DNA from: Cupriavidus basilensis
Lineage (GTDB): Bacteria > Pseudomonadota > Gammaproteobacteria > Burkholderiales > Burkholderiaceae
Direction of reading: 5' to 3'
DNA: 64,000 nt
Assembly: GCF_000876015.1 (NCBI RefSeq)
Contig: NZ_BBQM01000016.1
Coordinates: forward strand, 62,001 to 126,000
Shown here: positions 9,164-22,900 of the stretch, in pieces
How positions within the stretch are numbered: the first letter of the stretch is position 1
How the letters are laid out: each line of letters starts with the position of its first letter
Translations under genes and position numbers: made by a program
Notes under the pieces: model-generated
Seen by the model: the letters and a program-made list of their open reading frames with translations, nothing else
What the model was told of the DNA's origin: nothing
Databases searched by the model: none

Positions 9164-10474
9164 TCAGCGCGGCCCGAGGCCGTAGCGGGCGGGCGTGAGG
9201 CCCTCCAGGTCGATGGCGGCGGCGTTGCCGGCGATCAGGTCGGCGGCGATGCGGCCCGAGCCGCAGGCCATCGCCCAGCCGGTCGAGCCGTGGCCGAGGT
9301 TGAGGAACAGGCCGGGCACGGCGGTGGCGCCGATCAGCGGCGGGCCGTCCGGCAGCATCGGGCGGGCGCCGGCCCACAGCGTGGCATTGCCATAGTGGCC
9401 GGCCACCGGGAACCAGTCGCGCGCCACCTTGAGCAGGGTGTTGACGGCGGCCGGGCGCAGGTCGAGCCGGCGCGAGCCGAGCTCGGCCGTGCCGGCCACG
9501 CGCAGGCGGTTGCCCATGCGCGTGATGGCCACCTTGTACGACTCGTCCATCAGCGCGGCCAGCGGCGCCTGCAGCTCGTCGCTGACCTGCACGGTGGCGG
9601 AGTATCCCTTGACCGGGTAGAGCGGGATGCGCAGGCCGAGCGGGCGCAGCAGCGCGGCGCTGCCCACGCCCGCGCACACCAGCATGCGGTCCGCGGTGAG
9701 CGTCTCGGGCGCGCCGCCGGCGGCGTGGCCCGCATCGTGGCCCGTGCCATGGTCCACAGCGCGCAGGTCCAGCGCGAGCCCGCCGCCCGGCAGCGGGCGC
9801 GGCGCGCCGGCGTCGCGGTCCATGACGAAGCGCACGCCCGCGGCCTCGGCCAGCGTGCGCAGGCGCCGCACGAACATCGGGCAGTTGCCGGACTCGTCCT
9901 CGGGCAGGTGCAGGCCGCCGGCCAGCGGCGTATCGGTGGTCAGGCCGGGCTCGATGCCGCGGCAGCCGTCGGCGTCGACCAGGCGGTGCGGCACCTTGTG
10001 CTCGCGCAGCAGCGCCAGCGCCGGCTCGGCCAGCGCCAGGTCGCGCCGCGTGCGGAACAGTTGCAGGTAGCCCTGCGACTGCTCGTAGTCGATCTCGAGC
10101 TTGCCGCGCAGCGCGTGCAGGCATTCGCGGCTGTAGAAGGCCAGCCGCTGCATGCGCAGCTTGTTGACGCGATAGCGCTCCAGCGTGCATTCGCCGAGCC
10201 AGCGCGCGATCCAGCGCCACATGGCCGGGTCGGCGCTGGGGCGGAACAGCACCGGCGAGGTGCTGGCGAACAGGTTGCGCAGCACCTTGCCGGGCATGCC
10301 CGGCGCGGCCCACGGCGTGACGTAGCCGGGCGCGATCACGCCGGCGTTGCCGAAGCTCGATTCCTGCGCGGGCGCCGCGCGCCGCTCGACCACGGTCACG
10401 TCGAAGCCGGCTTCGCGCAGATACCAGGCCGAGCACACGCCGATCACGCCGGCGCCGATCACGATCACATGCAT
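9164..10474 (-). CDS. dadA: D-amino-acid dehydrogenase-like FAD oxidoreductase (DadA family)
   Basis: This is a 436-residue DAO-family flavoprotein. The N-terminal FAD-binding GxGxxG is VIVIGAGVIGVCSAWYLREAG. A DadA-type region follows (SSFGNAGVIAPGYVTPWAAPGMP), and the C-terminal FAD-contacting stretch is LFLNLGHGSTGWAMACGSGR. DadA oxidises D-amino acids (classically D-alanine) to 2-oxo acids and passes electrons to the respiratory chain from the inner face of the membrane. The start at 10474 has GGAG five bases upstream. The gene follows the TRAP permease gene by 74 bases and precedes nnrD by two. Exact substrate is inference: many paralogues act on other amino acids or imino acids. Confidence 0.85.
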   Translation of the reverse strand: MHVIVIGAGVIGVCSAWYLREAGFDVTVVERRAAPAQESSFGNAGVIAPGYVTPWAAPGMPGKVLRNLFASTSPVLFRPSADPAMWRWIARWLGECTLERYRVNKLRMQRLAFYSRECLHALRGKLEIDYEQSQGYLQLFRTRRDLALAEPALALLREHKVPHRLVDADGCRGIEPGLTTDTPLAGGLHLPEDESGNCPMFVRRLRTLAEAAGVRFVMDRDAGAPRPLPGGGLALDLRAVDHGTGHDAGHAAGGAPETLTADRMLVCAGVGSAALLRPLGLRIPLYPVKGYSATVQVSDELQAPLAALMDESYKVAITRMGNRLRVAGTAELGSRRLDLRPAAVNTLLKVARDWFPVAGHYGNATLWAGARPMLPDGPPLIGATAVPGLFLNLGHGSTGWAMACGSGRIAADLIAGNAAAIDLEGLTPARYGLGPR

Positions 10475-10548
10475 GGCACTCCGTCGGGGCCGCGGCCCCC
10501 GCTGTTGCGCAATGCCGCCGGCGGCATGCGGCGGCCGGCAGCGCGGTC

Positions 10549-11859
10549 CTACTTCAGTTCCTTCTGCATCACCACGTCGGGCAGCCACGTGACCAGCGTC
10601 GGCCACACCGTGATGATGCCGATGGCGATCACCATCATCATGAAGAACGGCAGCGAGACCCGCGCGATGTAGTTGCTGTCCTTGCCCGTCATGCTCTGCA
10701 GCACGAACAGGTTGAAGCCGACCGGCGGCGTGACCTCGGCGATCTCCACCAGCAGCACGATGAATATCCCGAACCATACCAGATCGAAGCCCGCCGCCTG
10801 CACCATCGGCAGCACCGTGGCGGTGGTCAGCGCGATCATGGAGATGCCGTCCAGCGCGGTGCCCAGCAGGATGTAGATCACCGTCAGCACGGCGATCAGC
10901 GCCCACGGCGACAGGTGCATCGACGCCACCCACTCGGCCAGCGCGCGCGGAATGCCGGTAAAGCTCATCGTCACCGACAGGAACGAGGTGGCGCCCAGCA
11001 CGAACATGATCATGGCGGTCAGCCGCGTGGCCGACATCAGGCTCTCCCAGAACGCCTTGCGCGTCAGCGAGCCGCCCGCCCAGGCCAGCGCCAGCGAGGC
11101 CACCACGCCGTAGGCGGCGGCCTCGGTGGCGGTGGAGTAGCCGGTGATCATGATCCAGGTGATGAAGGCGATCAGGATCATGCACGGCATCAACTGGCGG
11201 ATCGAGGCCAGGCGCGCGCGCCAGCCGAAGTGCTCGGCCGGCGGCGTCTTGTCCGGGTTGGACAGCGCCCACGCCACGATGTAGCCCGAGAACAGCAGCA
11301 TCAGCAGCAGGCCCGGCAGGAAGCCGGCCAGGAACACGCGGATGATCGACACGTCCGCCGACACCGCGTACACCACCATCGTGATCGACGGCGGGATCAG
11401 GATGCCGAGCGTGCCGGCGCACGACAGCGAGCCCAGCGTCACGCGCTCGTCGTAGCCGCGCCGCGTGAGTTCGGGCAGCGCCGACTTGGCGATGGTGGCG
11501 CAGGTGGCGGCCGACGAGCCCGACACCGAACCGAAGATGCCGCAGCCCAGGATATTGACGTGCATGAGCCGCCCGGGCAGCCAGTTCAGCCACGGCGACA
11601 GGCCGTTGAACATCTGCTCGGACAGCTTGGTGCGGAACAGGATCTCGCCCATCCACACGAACAGCGGCAGCGAGGCCAGCGTGTAGGACGCGCTCGAGGA
11701 CCACCACGCATTGGCCAGGTTGACCAGCGCGTCGTGGTCGGCGAAGACCACCAGCCCCACCCACGAGGTGACGGCGATGGCCACCGGGATCCACGCCCCG
11801 ATCACCAGGAACACGATCATCACCAGCAGCAGGATCAGGGAAACCAGGACGGTGCTCAT
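10549..11859 (-). CDS. dctM: TRAP transporter large permease subunit (DctM)
   Basis: This is the 436-residue integral membrane subunit of a tripartite ATP-independent periplasmic transporter, using an ion gradient for substrate uptake. It has a dozen or so hydrophobic segments and typical DctM motifs: GCGIFGSVSGSSAATCATI, the repeat-end motif AGTLGILIPPSITMVVY, and EIAEVTPPVGFNLFVLQ. Its start codon shares one base with the dctQ stop (TGATG), so expression is coupled. Substrate is set by DctP. Neighbours (amidase, dadA) suggest an amino-acid- or amide-derived carboxylate. Confidence 0.92.
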   Translation of the reverse strand: MSTVLVSLILLLVMIVFLVIGAWIPVAIAVTSWVGLVVFADHDALVNLANAWWSSSASYTLASLPLFVWMGEILFRTKLSEQMFNGLSPWLNWLPGRLMHVNILGCGIFGSVSGSSAATCATIAKSALPELTRRGYDERVTLGSLSCAGTLGILIPPSITMVVYAVSADVSIIRVFLAGFLPGLLLMLLFSGYIVAWALSNPDKTPPAEHFGWRARLASIRQLMPCMILIAFITWIMITGYSTATEAAAYGVVASLALAWAGGSLTRKAFWESLMSATRLTAMIMFVLGATSFLSVTMSFTGIPRALAEWVASMHLSPWALIAVLTVIYILLGTALDGISMIALTTATVLPMVQAAGFDLVWFGIFIVLLVEIAEVTPPVGFNLFVLQSMTGKDSNYIARVSLPFFMMMVIAIGIITVWPTLVTWLPDVVMQKELK

Positions 11860-12410
11860 CAGACGGTCTCCCCGAAGTCGCCGGCGGCCAGCTTGGCCTC
11901 CTGCGCGAGCTGGTAGCGCGGCTTCTGGCGGCGCGCCACGCGCAGCAGCTCGTCGAGCACGGCCAGCGCGAAGCCGGCGCAGCCCAGCACCGCGAAGCTC
12001 TGCGGAATCCACAGCGGCACCACGATCTGCCCCTGCGAGACGTCGCCGATCTCCCAGCTCTGCCAGGCGAAGCTCAGCAGCGCCCAGGTGGCATAGCCGG
12101 CGAACACCGCGCAGATGGCGAGCGACAGCAGCTCGAGCCACCAGCGCTGGCGCGGGCTCACCGCTTCGAGCAGCATTTCCACGCGCACGATGCCGCCGTG
12201 CTGGAAGGTCTGGCCGAGCACGAGGAAGGCGGAGGCCGCGCACAGCCAGGCGACGATGTCGTCGCCGCCCTTGAAGATGATGGTGGTCTCGCGCGAGAAG
12301 GACATCAGGATCATGATGATGCAGACCCCGAGGATGCACAGCGCGCCGAGCACGGCGAACAGGTCAAGCAGCCGGTCGAGCCAGCGCTTGTTGACGGCAG
12401 GAGCTTCCAT
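11859..12410 (-). CDS. dctQ: TRAP transporter small permease subunit (DctQ)
   Basis: This is a 183-residue membrane protein with four hydrophobic segments: about 17-38, 53-70, 90-112 and 136-155. It has the family features SRETTIIFKGGDDIVAWLC and GQTFQHGGIVRVEML. It forms the membrane complex with DctM. The start at 12410 gives a normal length, but I see no good ribosome-binding site before it; the upstream bases are CCTCC-rich. An in-frame ATG at 12449 is a possible alternative. It follows dctP by a 131-base spacer. Confidence 0.88.
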   Translation of the reverse strand: MEAPAVNKRWLDRLLDLFAVLGALCILGVCIIMILMSFSRETTIIFKGGDDIVAWLCAASAFLVLGQTFQHGGIVRVEMLLEAVSPRQRWWLELLSLAICAVFAGYATWALLSFAWQSWEIGDVSQGQIVVPLWIPQSFAVLGCAGFALAVLDELLRVARRQKPRYQLAQEAKLAAGDFGETV

Positions 12411-12541
12411 GACGGCAGAGGAGGGAGGATGCGGTGAAAGGAGACGCATGCCGCGGCGGCAGCGGGCGCCGCCGCGGCTGCGCGCGGGAAATGCGCGGTG
12501 GCGCCGCGTGCATGGCGCCGGACCGGCGCCGGCTGTCCGGC

Positions 12542-13531
12542 TTACTTCTTGTAGGCTTCGAGAATGGCCTTGCCGTCGTCGCCGGCGCTCCTGGCCCATT
12601 CGTCGACCATGACCTGGCCGACCTTCTGCATGTCCTGCCGCAGCTGCGGCGAGGGCGGCTGCACGGTCATGCCGTTCTTGCCGAGCACGGCGAGGTAGTC
12701 GCGCGTCTTCTGCTCGGAGACCTGCCAGCCGCGCTTCTCGGCCTCGGCCACGGTCTTGAGCAGCGCGTCCTGGGTCGGCTTGTCCAGCGCGGCGAAGGCC
12801 TTCTTGCTGACCACCAGCATGTTCTTCGGCAGCCAGGCGTCCACCGTGTAGAAGTACTTCACGCTTTCCCACACCTTGGTGTCCACGCCGGTGGCGCCCG
12901 AGGACATGAAGGAATTGACGGTGCCGGTGGCCAGCGCCTGGGCGAGGTCGGCGGCCTGGATCGTGACCGGCTGCGCGCCGACCAGCTCGGCGATCTTGGA
13001 GGTGGCGGGATTGTAGGCGCGCCACTTGAGGCCCTTCATATCGGCCGCGGCGTTGATCGGCTTGTTGGCGTAGATGCCCTGCGGCGGCCACGCCACCGCG
13101 TAGAGCAGCTTCATGCCCTGCTTGTCGAGCACCTTGTCGGTGACGGCGCGCGAGGCCTGCCACAGCTTGTAGGAATCCTGGTAGCTGGTGGCCAGGAAGG
13201 GCACCGCGTCCACGCCGAACACCGGGTTCTCGTTGGCCAGCAGCGACATCAGGATCTCGCCCATCTGCACCTGGCCGGTCTGCACGCCGCGCTTGATCTC
13301 GTTGGCCTTGAGCAGCGAGCCGTTGGGATGGATCAGGATCTTGAGCTTGCCGCCGGTGGCCTTCTCCACGTCGTTGGCCATCTGCTGCAGGTTCTCGGTG
13401 TGCAGGTTGTTGGTGGGGTAGCCGGTCGGCAGGTCCCACCTGGTCTGTGCCTGCGCCACGGGGGCCAGCGCCGACGCGGCGGCCAGCACCCCGCCCAGCA
13501 GCATGTACTTCAGTATTGCCTTCCCTTGCAT
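12542..13531 (-). CDS. dctP: TRAP transporter periplasmic solute-binding protein (DctP)
   Basis: This is a secreted binding protein of 329 residues that delivers substrate to DctQM. The signal peptide (about 1-29) ends ALAPVAQAQ. The conserved DctP core is visible: NDVEKATGGKLKILIHPNGSL, the usual substrate-carboxylate region WRAYNPATSKIAELVGAQPV, and the hinge segment GTVNSFMSSGATGVDTKVWE. The ATG at 13531 is preceded by AGGAGA at six bases, which fixes the start. It precedes dctQ in the operon. High expression relative to permeases is typical, and the 131-base gap to dctQ could hold a processing site, though I see no clear hairpin. Confidence 0.92.
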   Translation of the reverse strand: MQGKAILKYMLLGGVLAAASALAPVAQAQTRWDLPTGYPTNNLHTENLQQMANDVEKATGGKLKILIHPNGSLLKANEIKRGVQTGQVQMGEILMSLLANENPVFGVDAVPFLATSYQDSYKLWQASRAVTDKVLDKQGMKLLYAVAWPPQGIYANKPINAAADMKGLKWRAYNPATSKIAELVGAQPVTIQAADLAQALATGTVNSFMSSGATGVDTKVWESVKYFYTVDAWLPKNMLVVSKKAFAALDKPTQDALLKTVAEAEKRGWQVSEQKTRDYLAVLGKNGMTVQPPSPQLRQDMQKVGQVMVDEWARSAGDDGKAILEAYKK

Positions 13532-13708
13532 CGATCTCTCCTGGTTGGTCGTTGCGGCTCGGTCTGTTCTGGTACGGCTTTTCTGTGCGGCTTGGGTCCT
13601 GCGTGTGTTTCGTGTGCTGCGTGGGTGCTGCATGGCGGTGCCCGTCCCGCGCGCGCGGCCTGGCTCAGGGGCCGCGCGGCGCGAAGGCCCGCCCGGGGGG
13701 CGAGCGTG

Positions 13709-15052
13709 TCAGGCGGCGGGCCTGACGATGGTTTCCAATGCAATTGCCGTGCCCAGCAACTGCGCGTCGCGCAGCGCACCGTGCGAGAGCATCAGCCCGA
13801 CCGGCAGCTCGCCCGGCTGGTGGCAGGGCAGCGAGATCGAGCAGCCGTCGAGGAAGTTGAAGGCCGAGGTGTTGCGCAACAGCAGCGCGTTGGTGCGGAA
13901 GAAGAGGTCGTCGTCCGCCAGCAGCGGCGCGACCGGCGGCGCCACCATCGGCACCGTTGGGCAGGCCACCGCGTCGAAGCCTTCGATGCGCGCCAGCACG
14001 CGCGCGATCCAGGCGGCGCGCGCGCGCACCAGGTCCACGTAGTCGGGCGCGCTCATGGCGGCGCCGCGCTCGATGCGCATGGCCACGCGCGGGTCGTACT
14101 GGCCGCGCCGGGCCGCCAGCACGTGGCGGTGGATGGCGTAGGCCTCGGGCGCGGTGAAGCCGCCGGTGGCGTTGATGCCGGGCAGCTCGGCCAGTTCGGG
14201 CAGGTCGACCGGCTCGATGCCCACGCCGGCCGCGGACAGCAGGCCGAGGGTGCGGTCGAACGCGCGCGCCACGGTGGCGTCGAGGTCGTCCAGCAGGTAC
14301 TGGCGCGGCACGGCCAGGCGGATGCCCGCCGCGGCCTTGCTGGCCGGCACCACGGCCTGGTCGGCGATCACGCTGTCGACCAGCGCGCAGTCGTGCACCG
14401 AGCGCGCCATCGCGCAGGCGGTGTCCAGCGTGTAGGACAGCGGAAACGCGCCGTCGAGCGGCACCCGGCGCTGGGTCGGCTTGAAGCCGGTCAGGCCGCA
14501 CAGCGCGGCCGGAATGCGGATCGAGCCGCCGGTGTCGCTGCCCAGCCCGGCCACCGCCAGCCCCAGCGCCACGGACACCGCCGCGCCCGACGACGAGCCG
14601 CCCGGAATGCGCGCCACGCTGCGGTCGGCCGGGTTGACCGGCGTGCCGAAATGCGGGTTGATGCCGACGCCGGAGAACGCGAACTCGGTCATGTTGGTGC
14701 GCCCGACCAGCGCCGCGCCGGCCTCGCGCAGGCGGCGCACGACGGTGGCGTCCGCGGCGGCCGGCGCCGCATCGTCGCGCACCGGGGAGCCCGCGCGCGT
14801 GACCTCGCCGGCCACGTCGAACAGGTCCTTGACCGAGACCGGCAGGCCCGCGAGCGGATGCAGCGGCTGGCCCGCGCGGGCGGCGGTGTCGGCCGCGCGC
14901 GCGGTCTCGGCGGCGGCCTCGAAGGTGGCGTGGAGCAGCACGGACTGCGCCGCGGGCTGCCGCGCCAGTTCGGCCGCGGCGGCGATCACGCCGGCGCGCG
15001 TGGCGCTGCCGTCGTGAAGTTTTGTCTGCAATGTATGGATATCGGTGGGCAT
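13709..15052 (-). CDS. Amidase signature-family amidohydrolase
   Basis: This cytoplasmic amidase of 447 residues hydrolyses a carboxamide (or ureido) bond. The Ser-cisSer-Lys triad is visible. The lysine is in PVSVKDLFDVAG, the cis-serine in IPGGSSSGAAVSVALG and the nucleophile in GSDTGGSIRIPAALCGLTGFKPT. The family is broad (GatA, mandelamide, aryl-acylamidase, allophanate and indole-acetamide hydrolases), so the substrate is not determined. It lies first in the minus-strand TRAP/dadA operon and is divergent from the MarR-like regulator and the HyuA/HyuB fusion gene. This suggests a shared pathway for an amide, hydantoin or lactam compound. Confidence 0.88.
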   Translation of the reverse strand: MPTDIHTLQTKLHDGSATRAGVIAAAAELARQPAAQSVLLHATFEAAAETARAADTAARAGQPLHPLAGLPVSVKDLFDVAGEVTRAGSPVRDDAAPAAADATVVRRLREAGAALVGRTNMTEFAFSGVGINPHFGTPVNPADRSVARIPGGSSSGAAVSVALGLAVAGLGSDTGGSIRIPAALCGLTGFKPTQRRVPLDGAFPLSYTLDTACAMARSVHDCALVDSVIADQAVVPASKAAAGIRLAVPRQYLLDDLDATVARAFDRTLGLLSAAGVGIEPVDLPELAELPGINATGGFTAPEAYAIHRHVLAARRGQYDPRVAMRIERGAAMSAPDYVDLVRARAAWIARVLARIEGFDAVACPTVPMVAPPVAPLLADDDLFFRTNALLLRNTSAFNFLDGCSISLPCHQPGELPVGLMLSHGALRDAQLLGTAIALETIVRPAA

Positions 15053-15372
15053 CTGGTTCGCGGTTCAGCCGCGCTCGGCAAGGTTCGGGTCGAGTCTAGC
15101 CAGTGCGCCGGTGCCGCGCAACCAGAGCGCCTGCGGGCGTCGCGCCGGCCCCGCGATAGTGCGTCCGCCGGTTTTCCTGCCCTGTCTTCGTGCAGAATCC
15201 ACTGCTACGTCCCCGATGTTTTGCTTGGATTTATTTGGTGTTTATCCTCATAATTTGTTTATAAACTGTCAAGCCAAATCTGCGGGCCAGGCCCCCGGGG
15301 ATATACCTAGCCGGGCCGCCGGCCGCGCCACGCGGGCGCATCGGACCCACAATGAGAGAGAGGAGTGTAGAC
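15053..15372. promoter_or_regulatory. Divergent control region between amidase and MarR-like genes
   Basis: This is a 320-base spacer. Bases 15218-15270 are strikingly AT-rich for this genome and contain the perfect 10-bp palindrome GTTTATAAAC at 15257-15266. It is a plausible binding site for the adjacent regulator and the likely location of divergent promoters. I could not assign confident -35/-10 pairs. Confidence 0.4.
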
Positions 15373-15981
15373 ATGGCGCGTAAGCCAGCCGCCGGCCAGG
15401 ACCCGGCCGAGCACGACAACGGCGCGCAGGACGCGCCCGCGCGGTCCGCCGCCGCAGCCACCACGTTGCCGCGCGCGGTCGGGCCCAACATCGTGTCGTC
15501 CTCGCACCTGGTGTCCGAGCGCAGCCCCGAGCTGTCCGAGTTCGAGTTCGGCCTGAACACCGCCTACAACGCCTACAGCCGCTGGGTGGTGCGCTGCATG
15601 GGCGCCTCCGGCGTGCGCGACCTGACCTTCCTCGACGTGCTGGTGCTCCATCACGTCAACCACCGCGCGCGGCCCAAGCGGCTGGCCGACATCTGCTTCG
15701 TGCTGAACGTGGAAGACACCCACCTCGTCACCTACGCGCTGAAGAAGCTGCAAGGCATGGGGCTGGTGGAGGGCGAGCGCGTCGGCAAGGAAGCCATCTA
15801 CACCACCACGCCGGCCGGCACGCAGGCCTGCGCGCGCTACCGCGAGATCCGCGAGCAGTGCCTGACCAGCAATTTCACCGCCGGCAGCGCGGAGAACGCC
15901 GAGATCGGCGAGCTGGCGCGGCTGCTGCGCGTGCTCACCGGCCTGTACGAGCAGGCCGCGCGCTCGGCCACTTCGCTGTAG
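15373..15981 (+). CDS. MarR-like winged-helix transcriptional regulator
   Basis: This is a 202-residue DNA-binding regulator. The first 45 residues are an Ala/Pro-rich, poorly conserved leader. Residues about 60-160 form a winged helix (LTFLDVLVLHHVNHRARPKRLADICFVL and the recognition-helix region NVEDTHLVTYALKKL) with a basic wing (GLVEGERVGKEAIYTTTPAG). The start at 15373 is supported by AGGAG at a 7-base spacing; an in-frame ATG at 15352 lies before this site. It lies between the divergent amidase/TRAP operon and the HyuA/HyuB gene, and presumably controls one or both in response to their substrate (inference). Confidence 0.8.
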   Translation: MARKPAAGQDPAEHDNGAQDAPARSAAAATTLPRAVGPNIVSSSHLVSERSPELSEFEFGLNTAYNAYSRWVVRCMGASGVRDLTFLDVLVLHHVNHRARPKRLADICFVLNVEDTHLVTYALKKLQGMGLVEGERVGKEAIYTTTPAGTQACARYREIREQCLTSNFTAGSAENAEIGELARLLRVLTGLYEQAARSATSL

Positions 15982-16058
15982 GCCGCGGCATGCGCGCGGC
16001 ACCGGCGCGCATGCCATCGTTCCCGACATCCCATCACGCCAGACAAGGAAGCCCCCGC

Positions 16059-19712
<3,654 letters not shown>

Positions 19713-19800
19713 GCGGGGCGGGCGGCGGCGGCCCCGGCGGTACTCTGGCAGGCGCTTCGCGCGGCGAGTGGCGATAGCGCCGCTCGTTGGCCCTTGACCG

Positions 19801-19840
19801 GTCCGTACCGGTCCGTACCGGTCCATGCCGGCCCGCGCCG
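19801..19840. repeat. 10-bp tandem repeat upstream of purL
   Basis: There are four adjacent 10-base units: GTCCGTACCG twice, then GTCCATGCCG and GCCCGCGCCG. The first two are identical and the rest decay. They lie 139-178 bases upstream of the purL ATG and about 50 bases before a TATAAT box. The 10-base period equals one helical turn. Confidence 0.75.
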
Positions 19841-19887
19841 GGGCGCGGCAGGCCGTGCTGCAACGCGGGAAAAGGCGGCCGACAAGG

Positions 19888-19893
19888 TATAAT
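19888..19893 (+). promoter_or_regulatory. Candidate purL -10 box
   Basis: A perfect TATAAT lies 85 bases before the purL start. No recognisable TTGACA lies 16-18 bases upstream, so the promoter may depend on an activator or on the tandem repeats. Confidence 0.45.
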
Positions 19894-19978
19894 GCCGGTT
19901 TCCCGCCAGCACGGCGCCCCAACCAGCGGCGCCGGCCGGTAGCAGCCCCTACCTCCTGCCCTCCCGACCGCTCAGATC

Positions 19979-22900
19979 ATGGCGCATTTTTCGTGCTTCC
20001 CCGGCGCATTGGCCCTTTCCGCCTTTCGCCAGCAACGCCTGCTCACCGCCCTCAAGCAGATCGACGCCGACATCGAGTCGGTTCACGGCCAGTTCCTGCA
20101 TTTCGTCGATGCCAACGCGCCGCTGTCGCCGGCCGACAGCGAGCGCATCGCCGCGCTGCTGACCTACGGCGCGCCGTTCGAGCCGCAGGCCGAGGGCGAC
20201 CGCTTCGTGGTGATCCCGCGCTTCGGCACGATCTCGCCGTGGGCCAGCAAGGCCACCGACATCGCGCACAACTGCGGCTTCGGGGAGGTGCACCGCATCG
20301 AGCGCGGCATCGAGATCACCGTGATCTGCAAGAAGGGCCTGCTGCGCGGGCGCAAGACGCTGGACGCCGGCACGCGCGCCGCCGTGGCCGCGCATCTGTT
20401 CGACCGCATGACCGAGACCGTGGTCGCCGCGCGCGAGGACGCCGCCGCGCTGTTCCAGGAACTGCCCGCCAAGCCGCTGCGCTTCATCGACATCGCCGGC
20501 GGCCGCGCCGCGCTGGCGCAGGCCAACGCCGAGATGGGCCTGGCGCTGTCGGAAGACGAGATCGACTACCTGGTCGAGGCCTACGCCAGGCTCGGGCGCA
20601 ACCCGACCGACGTCGAGCTGATGATGTTCGCCCAGGCCAACAGCGAGCACTGCCGCCACAAGATCTTCAACGCCACCTGGACCATCGACGGCGTGCAGCA
20701 GGACAAGTCCCTGTTCGCCATGATCCGCAATACGCACCAGCTCAACCCGCAAGGCTCGATCGTGGCGTACTCGGACAACTCCGCCGTGATGGAAGGCGAC
20801 GTGGCCGAGCGCTGGTTCCCGCGCGGCGCCGCGCAGAAGTACGGCCGCCACGAGGCGCTCACGCACACGCTGATGAAGGTGGAGACGCACAACCACCCGA
20901 CCGCCATCTCGCCGTTCCCGGGCGCCTCCACCGGCGCCGGCGGCGAGATCCGCGACGAAGGCGCGACCGGCCGCGGCGCCAAGCCCAAGGCCGGCCTGAC
21001 CGGCTTCACGGTGTCCAACCTGATGCTGCCGGACGCCGTGCAAAGCTGGGAAAACGCGCGCGACGCCGCCCAGCCGCTAGCGCACCGCAACCCCGACGAC
21101 AAGGCCGGCCGGGCCGACAACATCACCGGCAAGCCCGACCGCATCGCCTCGCCGCTGCAGATCATGATCGACGGCCCGCTCGGCGGCGCCGCCTTCAACA
21201 ACGAATTCGGCCGCGCCAACCTGGGCGGCTACTTCCGCGTCTACGAGCAGAACGTGGGCGGCACCGTGCGCGGCTACCACAAGCCGATCATGATCGCCGG
21301 CGGCATCGGCAACATCGACGCCGGCCACACCCACAAGAATCCGCTGCCGGCCGGCACGCTGCTGATCCAGCTCGGCGGCCCCGGCATGCGCATCGGCATG
21401 GGCGGCGGCGCCGCCAGCTCGATGGCCACCGGCACCAACACCGCCGACCTGGACTTCGACTCGGTCCAGCGCGGCAACCCGGAAATGGAGCGGCGCGCGC
21501 AGGAAGTCATCAACGCCTGCTGGCAGCTCGGCGACGACAACCCCATCCTGTCGATCCACGACGTGGGCGCGGGCGGCATCTCCAACGCCTTCCCCGAGCT
21601 GGTGGACGGCGCCGGCCGCGGCGCGCGCTTCGACCTGCGCCAGGTGCACCTGGAAGAGTCGGGCCTGAGCCCGGCCGAGATCTGGTGCAACGAATCGCAG
21701 GAACGCTACGTGCTGGCCATCGCGCCGGACTCGTTCCCGCTGTTCCAGGCCATGTGCCAGCGCGAGCGCTCGCCGTTCGCGGTGGTCGGCGTGGCCACCG
21801 AGGAACAGCAGCTGCAACTGGTGGACGCGCACGTCGACGCCTCGCTCAAGGAGCACTACGCCGTCGACATGCCGATGGACGTGCTGCTCGGCAAGCCGCC
21901 GCGCATGCACCGCGACGTGCGCCATGTCGAGCAGGTGCTGCCGCCGGTGGACGTGACCGGCCTCGCGCTCGACCAGGCCGTGCGCGACGTGCTGCGCCAC
22001 CCGACCGTGGCCAGCAAGTCCTTCCTCATCACCATCGGCGACCGCACCGTGGGCGGCATGAACGCGCGCGACCAGATGGTCGGCCCGTGGCAGGTGCCGG
22101 TGGCCGACGTGGCCGTGACCACGCTCGACTACAAGGGCCGCGCCGGCGAAGCCATGACGATGGGCGAGCGCACCCCGCTGGCCGTGATCGACGCGCCGGC
22201 CTCGGGCCGCATGGCCATCGGCGAGGCCCTGACCAACCTGGCCGCCGCGCCGGTCAAGGATCTCGGCAAGGTCAAGCTGTCCGCCAACTGGATGGCCGCC
22301 TGCGGCGTGGACGGCGAGGACGCGCGGCTGTACGACACCGTGCACGCGGTCGGCATGGAACTGTGCCCGGCGCTCGGCATCAGCATCCCGGTGGGCAAGG
22401 ATTCGCTGTCCATGCGCACCAAGTGGGACGACAACGGCATCGCCAGGGAAGTGGTGGCGCCGGTCTCGCTGATCATCTCGGCCTTCGCCGCGGTGGACGA
22501 CACCGACCGCACGCTGACCCCGCAACTGCGCACCGACGCCGGCGACACCGTGCTGATCGCCATCGACCTGGGCCGCGGCAAGAACCGCCTCGGCGGCAGC
22601 ATCCTGGCGCAGGTCACGCAGCAGGTCGGCGACGCCACGCCGGACGTGGACAGCGCCGACGACCTGAAGCACTTCTTCAACGTGATCCAGCGCCTGAACC
22701 GCGAAGGCAAGCTGCTGGCCTACCACGACCGCTCCGACGGCGGCTTCATGGCGGCGCTGGCGGAAATGGCCTTCGCCGGCCACTGCGGCGTGTCGCTCAA
22801 CGTCGACATGCTGGCGCTGGACCCGCAGCAGGAGCAGGACTACGGCGACGCCAAGAACTGGGCCCAGCAGATCGGCGAGCGCCGCAACGACCAGACCCTG

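Noticed and set aside
7551-10436. One long minus-strand frame covering both nnrD and part of the dadA region
   Set aside because: Only the nnrD part (from 9161) is real. The upstream part is out of frame with dadA, which has its own start and ribosome-binding site.
12434-15253. Plus-strand open frame of over 900 codons opposite dctP and the amidase
   Set aside because: It is antisense to two clear genes, has a low-complexity Gly/Arg/His-rich translation and no start context.
19801-19840. Short tandem repeats considered as a CRISPR array
   Set aside because: The units are only 10 bases and directly adjacent with no spacers, and no cas gene is in the window.
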